Assembly (NCBI RefSeq): GCF_004564375.1
Contig: NZ_CP038267.1
Span: forward strand, 310,001-374,000
Source: Nocardioides euryhalodurans
GTDB taxonomy: Bacteria > Actinomycetota > Actinomycetes > Propionibacteriales > Nocardioidaceae
Direction: 5' to 3'
Length of the DNA: 64,000 bases
The notes beneath the pieces are model-generated. The model saw only the letters and a program-made list of their open reading frames with translations. It searched no databases and was not told the origin of the DNA. Both the position numbers and the translations under genes were made by a program. Of the stretch, positions 60,358 through 64,000 are shown piece by piece. How positions within the stretch are numbered: the stretch's first letter is position 1; each line of letters begins with the position of its first letter.

Positions 60358-62034
60358 ATGGACGCTGAGCAGTTCCTCGATGACGGGGACATGCCCCCTC
60401 AGGGCTCCCCACTTCTGCGGGACGTCGAGGTGGCTGAGTGTCTGCGACTTCTTGCGTGCCTCGACGACGGCAACCCTCAGCCTCCTGAAGTCCAGGCAGA
60501 GGCGCAGGGCGCGCTCATGAGCATGGCCATCCCGGGACAGGTGCTGAGCGAGTTCCTGCATCGTACGGCTCGCGACCCCACCTCGCTCGCGCTCGGGGGG
60601 CTCACGATCATCGGTGCCGAGATCCGGGGTGACCTCCACCTTGTCGGCCTCGACTGGCCCCGGAGCCTGAGACTCGTGGCGTGCCGCATCACTCACTTCC
60701 TACGAATGCACGGCACTCGGCTGGACTCCCTGGAGCTCGACAGCTCTCAGGCCGATCACCTTGCCATCGAGAACTCACACCTGGCTCGAGGCCTGGTACT
60801 GCCCCCAACCGCTGACGGGATCGGGCTGTTCGACGTGGGGATCGGAGGTGACGTCCGATTCGACCGTCAACGTTTCCCAGGGGCAGACGAGCTGAAGCCC
60901 ACCGAGGTGACGCTGGACCGCGTCGCCGTCGGCGGGGACTTGGTTGTCGAAGGCGTTCGTAGCTTCATCGGGCTGCGTTCAGTGTCGGTGGCACAGGCCT
61001 TCCGGCTGGAGTGCACCTTGGAGGATCCCGACCTCCAGCCATCCTTCAACGCGTCCCGGTTGGAGGTCGGGGACGACCTTGTGATCGACCCCGAGTTCGT
61101 GGACGTGGCACGCTCCGCCATTCTTCTCAGCCTTGCGGAAACGACCGCGAACAGCGTCCACATCGCCGCCCCGGTGTATCGACACGCGGAGGTCTACCTC
61201 GGTGGCGTCCGTTGTGACCGCTTGGTCATGGCCGGTGAGAGCCGCTTCGCCAGGAGCAGGTTTCAGTCGGTGGGTCCCCACCCGCCGGGTGGGATCGCCC
61301 TGCCGCGAGCCGAGGTCGGACTCCTGGTCACCCCACGAGATCCGGGGGATCTGCCGCCGCTTCGCTCGGCCCGAGGGTGGAAGCTGGGGGGAGTCCTCGG
61401 TGTGGTCGCAGACGATGTCCGGGTTGCGGGGGCGTGGTTGACGGCACTGCCCGAAGGGGTCTCAGTCGACGAGGACGTGAGCCACGAGGAGGGTCCGTCA
61501 TCCCAAGTGTGGTCCGAGCTGGCCAACGCCTACGAAACCATGGGGCAAGCGAGCGACGCCCGGAGGATCCGCTACCGGTGGGCGGGGCTCGCTGCGCAGA
61601 TGGGCCCCCTCCCCAGCAGGGTCGTGCAGGTCATCTATCGAATCACCACCGGCTACGGCCACTACCCGCTCCGGTCGCTGGCCTGGTTGCTCGGGGTGTT
61701 CCTCGTGGCGCTTGGCCTCATCGCGGTCACCGGTGACGACTTCACCACCGAGACCACGGCCGCGATCGCGGCGCACGAGTACCCCGGTGCGACCATCGCC
61801 GACATCCCTGGCCGCGTCCGCGCCGCCGACTGCACGAACCCCTCCTGGGACACCCCCTGCATGAACACCTTGGAGTACGCCGCCAGCGTGGCCATTCCGC
61901 CAGCGATAGCCACCCCCGCCTGGCTCCCGCCCCCCGGACCGGTATCGCTCGTCATGCACACGCTGCGCGTCCTGTCCTGGGTGTTCGTGGGCTTCCTGCT
62001 CGCCGGACTCACCGGCCTCCTCCGCCGGCAGTAG
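60358..62034 (+). CDS. Beta-solenoid-like protein with C-terminal membrane region, possibly acquired
   Basis: 558 residues. Repeated short strand phrases such as LALGGLTIIGAEIRGDLHLVGLDW, GLFDVGIGGDVRF and LDRVAVGGDLVVEGVRSF suggest a right-handed beta-solenoid (pentapeptide- or bactofilin-like). Two membrane helices near the end (LAWLLGVFLVALGLIAVTG and LSWVFVGFLLAGLTGLL) flank a Cys-containing segment. Relatives in Streptomyces are sometimes called membrane-associated oxidoreductases, without evidence. The codon usage contains more A/T-ending codons than neighbours, and a tRNA gene lies 160 bp downstream. Confidence 0.55.
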   Translation: MDAEQFLDDGDMPPQGSPLLRDVEVAECLRLLACLDDGNPQPPEVQAEAQGALMSMAIPGQVLSEFLHRTARDPTSLALGGLTIIGAEIRGDLHLVGLDWPRSLRLVACRITHFLRMHGTRLDSLELDSSQADHLAIENSHLARGLVLPPTADGIGLFDVGIGGDVRFDRQRFPGADELKPTEVTLDRVAVGGDLVVEGVRSFIGLRSVSVAQAFRLECTLEDPDLQPSFNASRLEVGDDLVIDPEFVDVARSAILLSLAETTANSVHIAAPVYRHAEVYLGGVRCDRLVMAGESRFARSRFQSVGPHPPGGIALPRAEVGLLVTPRDPGDLPPLRSARGWKLGGVLGVVADDVRVAGAWLTALPEGVSVDEDVSHEEGPSSQVWSELANAYETMGQASDARRIRYRWAGLAAQMGPLPSRVVQVIYRITTGYGHYPLRSLAWLLGVFLVALGLIAVTGDDFTTETTAAIAAHEYPGATIADIPGRVRAADCTNPSWDTPCMNTLEYAASVAIPPAIATPAWLPPPGPVSLVMHTLRVLSWVFVGFLLAGLTGLLRRQ

Positions 62035-62193
62035 TTCCGGCTGACGGATGGTGCAGCGGTGACCCGACGGCTGACCCGAAGCGGCTCCAGCACGCCAACC
62101 GTGCTTCGACGCTCGGACGGGCACAGGTGCCCCTGGGAGACGCAACCACGTGGCTGCCCCAGAGAGAGTGCAGGTCGACTGACCTGCGGTCTG

Positions 62194-62282
62194 TGGTGTC
62201 CGAGGGGGGACTTGAACCCCCACGCCCTAATACGGGCACTAGCACCTCAAGCTAGCGCGTCTGCCAATTCCGCCACCCGGAC
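62194..62282 (-). tRNA. tRNA-Leu (anticodon GAG)
   Basis: The minus strand folds as a class II tRNA: acceptor GTCCGGG pairs with CTCGGAC, anticodon stem CTAGC/GCTAG with loop TTGAGGT gives GAG, a long variable arm follows, then the T arm GGGGG TTCAAGT CCCCC. The 3' CCA is encoded at 62194-62196. The flanking bases 62035-62193 and 62283-62361 hold no other recognised gene. Confidence 0.93.
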
Positions 62283-62361
62283 GAGTGCGGTGGAACAGTA
62301 GCAAAGGGAGGGCGTGAGTCCCGCATCGGGAGGGTCCCCCCAACGGTGTCAGGATGGGGGC

Positions 62362-63684
62362 ATGACCTCGGACATCCAGACGCCCGCCCACGACCCTGCC
62401 GGGGAGGTCGTGGAGCTGTGTCGCGACCTGATCCGCCTCGACACCTCGAACTATGGGGACGGCTCCGGGCCGGGCGAGCGCAAGGCCGCCGAGCACGTCG
62501 CGACGCTGCTCGACGAGGTCGGGATCGAGTCCACCGTCGTCGAGCGGACGTCGGGCCGGACCAGCCTGATCGCCCACTGGGGCGGCGACGGCAGCCGCGA
62601 CGACGCGCTGCTGCTGCACGGTCACCTCGACGTCGTCCCGGCGGCGGCCGAGGACTGGCAGGTCGACCCGTTCTCGGGCGAGGTGCAGGACGGCTTCGTG
62701 TGGGGCCGCGGCGCGGTCGACATGAAGGACTTCGACGCGATGCTGCTCTCCGTCGTCCGGGCGCGCACCCGGGCGGGGCGGGTGCCGGCGCGGCCGGTGG
62801 TGCTGGCGTTCACCGCCGACGAGGAGGCCGGTGGCCACCACGGGGCCCAGGTGATGGTCGAGGACCACGCCGAGCACTTCGACGGCGTCACCGAGGCGGT
62901 CGGCGAGGTCGGCGGCTTCAGCGCGACCGTGCGCGGCCGGCGCATCTACCTCATCGAGGCGGCCGAGAAGGGCATGGCGTGGATGACGCTGACCGCTCGC
63001 GGCCGGGCCGGGCACGGCTCGATGATCAACAGGGAGAACGCGGTCACCGACCTCGCGGCCGCGGTCGCGAGGATCGGCGCCCACCCGTGGCCCGTGCGCC
63101 TGACGCCGGCGATGGAGGTGCTGCTCGCGACCGTCGCCGAGCTCGCCGGGACCGAGGCCACCCCGGAGAACGCCGAGGCGCTGATCGAGGAGTTCGGCAG
63201 CGCGAGCCGGATGCTGGGCGCCGTGATCCGCAACACCGCCAACCCGACGATGCTACAGGCCGGCTACAAGGCGAACGTGATCCCGACGGAGGCGACCGCC
63301 ACCATCGACGGCCGCTTCCTGCCCGGCTACGGCGACGAGTTCTTCGACACTCTCGCCGAGCTGTGCGGCGACGCGGTGGAGCTCGACTTCATCACCAAGC
63401 AGGAGCCGTGGGAGACGCCGTACGACGGCCACCTGGTCGACGCGATGACGCGCAGCCTGCTGGCCGAGGACGACGAGGCGCTGGTCGCGCCGTTCCTGAT
63501 GAGCGGTGGCACCGACGCCAAGCACTTCCGCAAGCTCGGCATGAGGTCCTACGGCTTCGCCCCGCTGCGGCTCCCCGCCGACCTCGACTTCACCGCGCTC
63601 TTCCACGGCGTCGACGAGCGGGTGCCGGTGGACGCGCTGGAGTTCGGGGCGCGCGTCTTCGACCGGTTCCTCGACGAGGTCTGA
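62362..63684 (+). CDS. M20 family metallopeptidase
   Basis: 440 residues. Metal site signatures: LLHGHLDVVPA (His, Asp), GRGAVDMKDFDAM (bridging Asp), TADEEAGGHHG (general base Glu and metal Glu), and a C-terminal TDAKHF His. The bacterial dimerisation domain is inserted from ~190. Likely di- or tripeptidase or acylamino hydrolase; substrate unknown. CAGGAT ends 6 nt before the ATG. Confidence 0.92.
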   Translation: MTSDIQTPAHDPAGEVVELCRDLIRLDTSNYGDGSGPGERKAAEHVATLLDEVGIESTVVERTSGRTSLIAHWGGDGSRDDALLLHGHLDVVPAAAEDWQVDPFSGEVQDGFVWGRGAVDMKDFDAMLLSVVRARTRAGRVPARPVVLAFTADEEAGGHHGAQVMVEDHAEHFDGVTEAVGEVGGFSATVRGRRIYLIEAAEKGMAWMTLTARGRAGHGSMINRENAVTDLAAAVARIGAHPWPVRLTPAMEVLLATVAELAGTEATPENAEALIEEFGSASRMLGAVIRNTANPTMLQAGYKANVIPTEATATIDGRFLPGYGDEFFDTLAELCGDAVELDFITKQEPWETPYDGHLVDAMTRSLLAEDDEALVAPFLMSGGTDAKHFRKLGMRSYGFAPLRLPADLDFTALFHGVDERVPVDALEFGARVFDRFLDEV

Positions 63685-63696
63685 CCCGGCCGACGC

Positions 63697-63921
63697 TCAG
63701 ACGAGCTGCCGCTGCCGGATGATCTTGCGCCGCAGGACCACGCGGCGGGTGCCGTCGGGCGAGATCCGGACCCGGTCGAGCTCCCAGCCGCCGTGCTCGG
63801 CGCGGTCGACGAGCAGGCGGGTGACCACGTTGCGCGAGAAGTCGCGCGAGATCACCAGCTTCTCGAACTCCCACTCCACCCCGGGGCGGAGCGGTCGCTG
63901 CGTGGCGCGGGTCGCCGTCAT
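63697..63921 (-). CDS. DUF5703 family protein
   Basis: 74 residues: EWEFEKLVISRDFSRNVVTRLLVDRAEHGGWELDRVRISPDGTRRVVLRRKIIRQRQ matches the DUF5703 pattern of Actinobacteria, where the gene often sits near an M20 peptidase. Function unknown. It is convergent with that peptidase gene and follows the fragment at 63923 on the same strand with one base between. Confidence 0.8.
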   Translation of the reverse strand: MTATRATQRPLRPGVEWEFEKLVISRDFSRNVVTRLLVDRAEHGGWELDRVRISPDGTRRVVLRRKIIRQRQLV

Positions 63922-63922
63922 C

Positions 63923-64000
63923 TCAGTCCCCCGAGACGTCGTCGAGGGCCGCGACGATCTCGGGCGGCAGGGTCAACCCCTCCACGCCGAGCACGTCCTT
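63923..64000 (-). CDS. C-terminal fragment of an unidentified gene
   Basis: The last 25 codons of a minus-strand frame (ending LPPEIVAALDDVSGD) run to the window edge. They lie directly upstream of DUF5703 on the same strand, so the two are probably in one operon. Too little sequence is present to assign a family. Confidence 0.5.
   Translation of the reverse strand, partial: KDVLGVEGLTLPPEIVAALDDVSGD

Noticed and set aside
62035..62361. An integrated element at tRNA-Leu
   Set aside because: No integrase, no duplicated tRNA 3' end and no direct repeat flanking the 60-62 kb gene were found by eye.

Overview
The window is chromosomal DNA from a high-GC actinobacterium. Third codon positions are almost always G or C, GTG starts are common, and the gene families (DUF3099, DUF5703, DUF2252, class F sortases, actinobacterial CphA/CphB) point to a Nocardioides-like member of the Propionibacteriales. 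That placement is inference from gene content only. About 62 genes are supported, with no insertion sequence, prophage or CRISPR array.

Layout. 0-3.2 kb: 3' end of moaA, two small conserved genes, dodecin, and a fabG-fabI pair. 3.2-11 kb: a nitrogen-storage neighbourhood with cyanophycin synthetase and cyanophycinase (cphB-cphA, minus strand) facing a CphA-like Mur ligase that lacks the ATP-grasp domain, a beta-lactamase-fold hydrolase and an alpha/beta hydrolase. 11-18.6 kb: serB, a VOC protein, an ABC ATPase, an NfeD-SPFH-TauE operon, an SDR and an epimerase. 18.6-25.9 kb: a seven-gene minus-strand operon (permease, glutamine-synthetase-like ligase, aldehyde dehydrogenase, SDR, class I glutamine amidotransferase hydrolase, alpha/beta hydrolase, unknown) that looks like gamma-glutamylated amine catabolism, probably of ethanolamine or putrescine. 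26-28.1 kb: katA with an ankyrin-repeat gene.

28.2-37.5 kb is a cell-surface region: two paralogous secreted proteins (one with eight repeat units of 71-75 residues) that share a VPTxVDAG motif near their C termini, an ABC-2 exporter cassette between them, a secreted CAP-domain protein, and two tandem class F sortases. 37.5-40.8 kb carries PEBP, cysG, a SpoU methyltransferase and a HIT-like gene. 40.9-48.9 kb holds two tandem giant secreted subtilases, the second broken by a one-base frameshift in a G6 tract. 49-56.9 kb: lipoprotein, peptide deformylase, a paired acyl-CoA dehydrogenase operon under a perfect palindromic operator, membrane proteins, DUF2252 and a third subtilase. 57-60 kb: a possible split regulator (ASCH/winged-helix/HhH protein translationally coupled to a LysR effector domain without HTH), GNAT and membrane genes. 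60.3-64 kb: a compositionally different beta-solenoid-like membrane protein beside tRNA-Leu(GAG), an M20 peptidase, DUF5703 and a gene fragment.

Two features recur across the window. Many monocistronic or first genes have a TANNNT hexamer ending 6-9 nt before the start codon with no Shine-Dalgarno, which is the pattern expected for leaderless transcripts. Two convergent intergenic spaces (about 0.6 and 16.75 kb) hold copies of the same hairpin-rich repeat.
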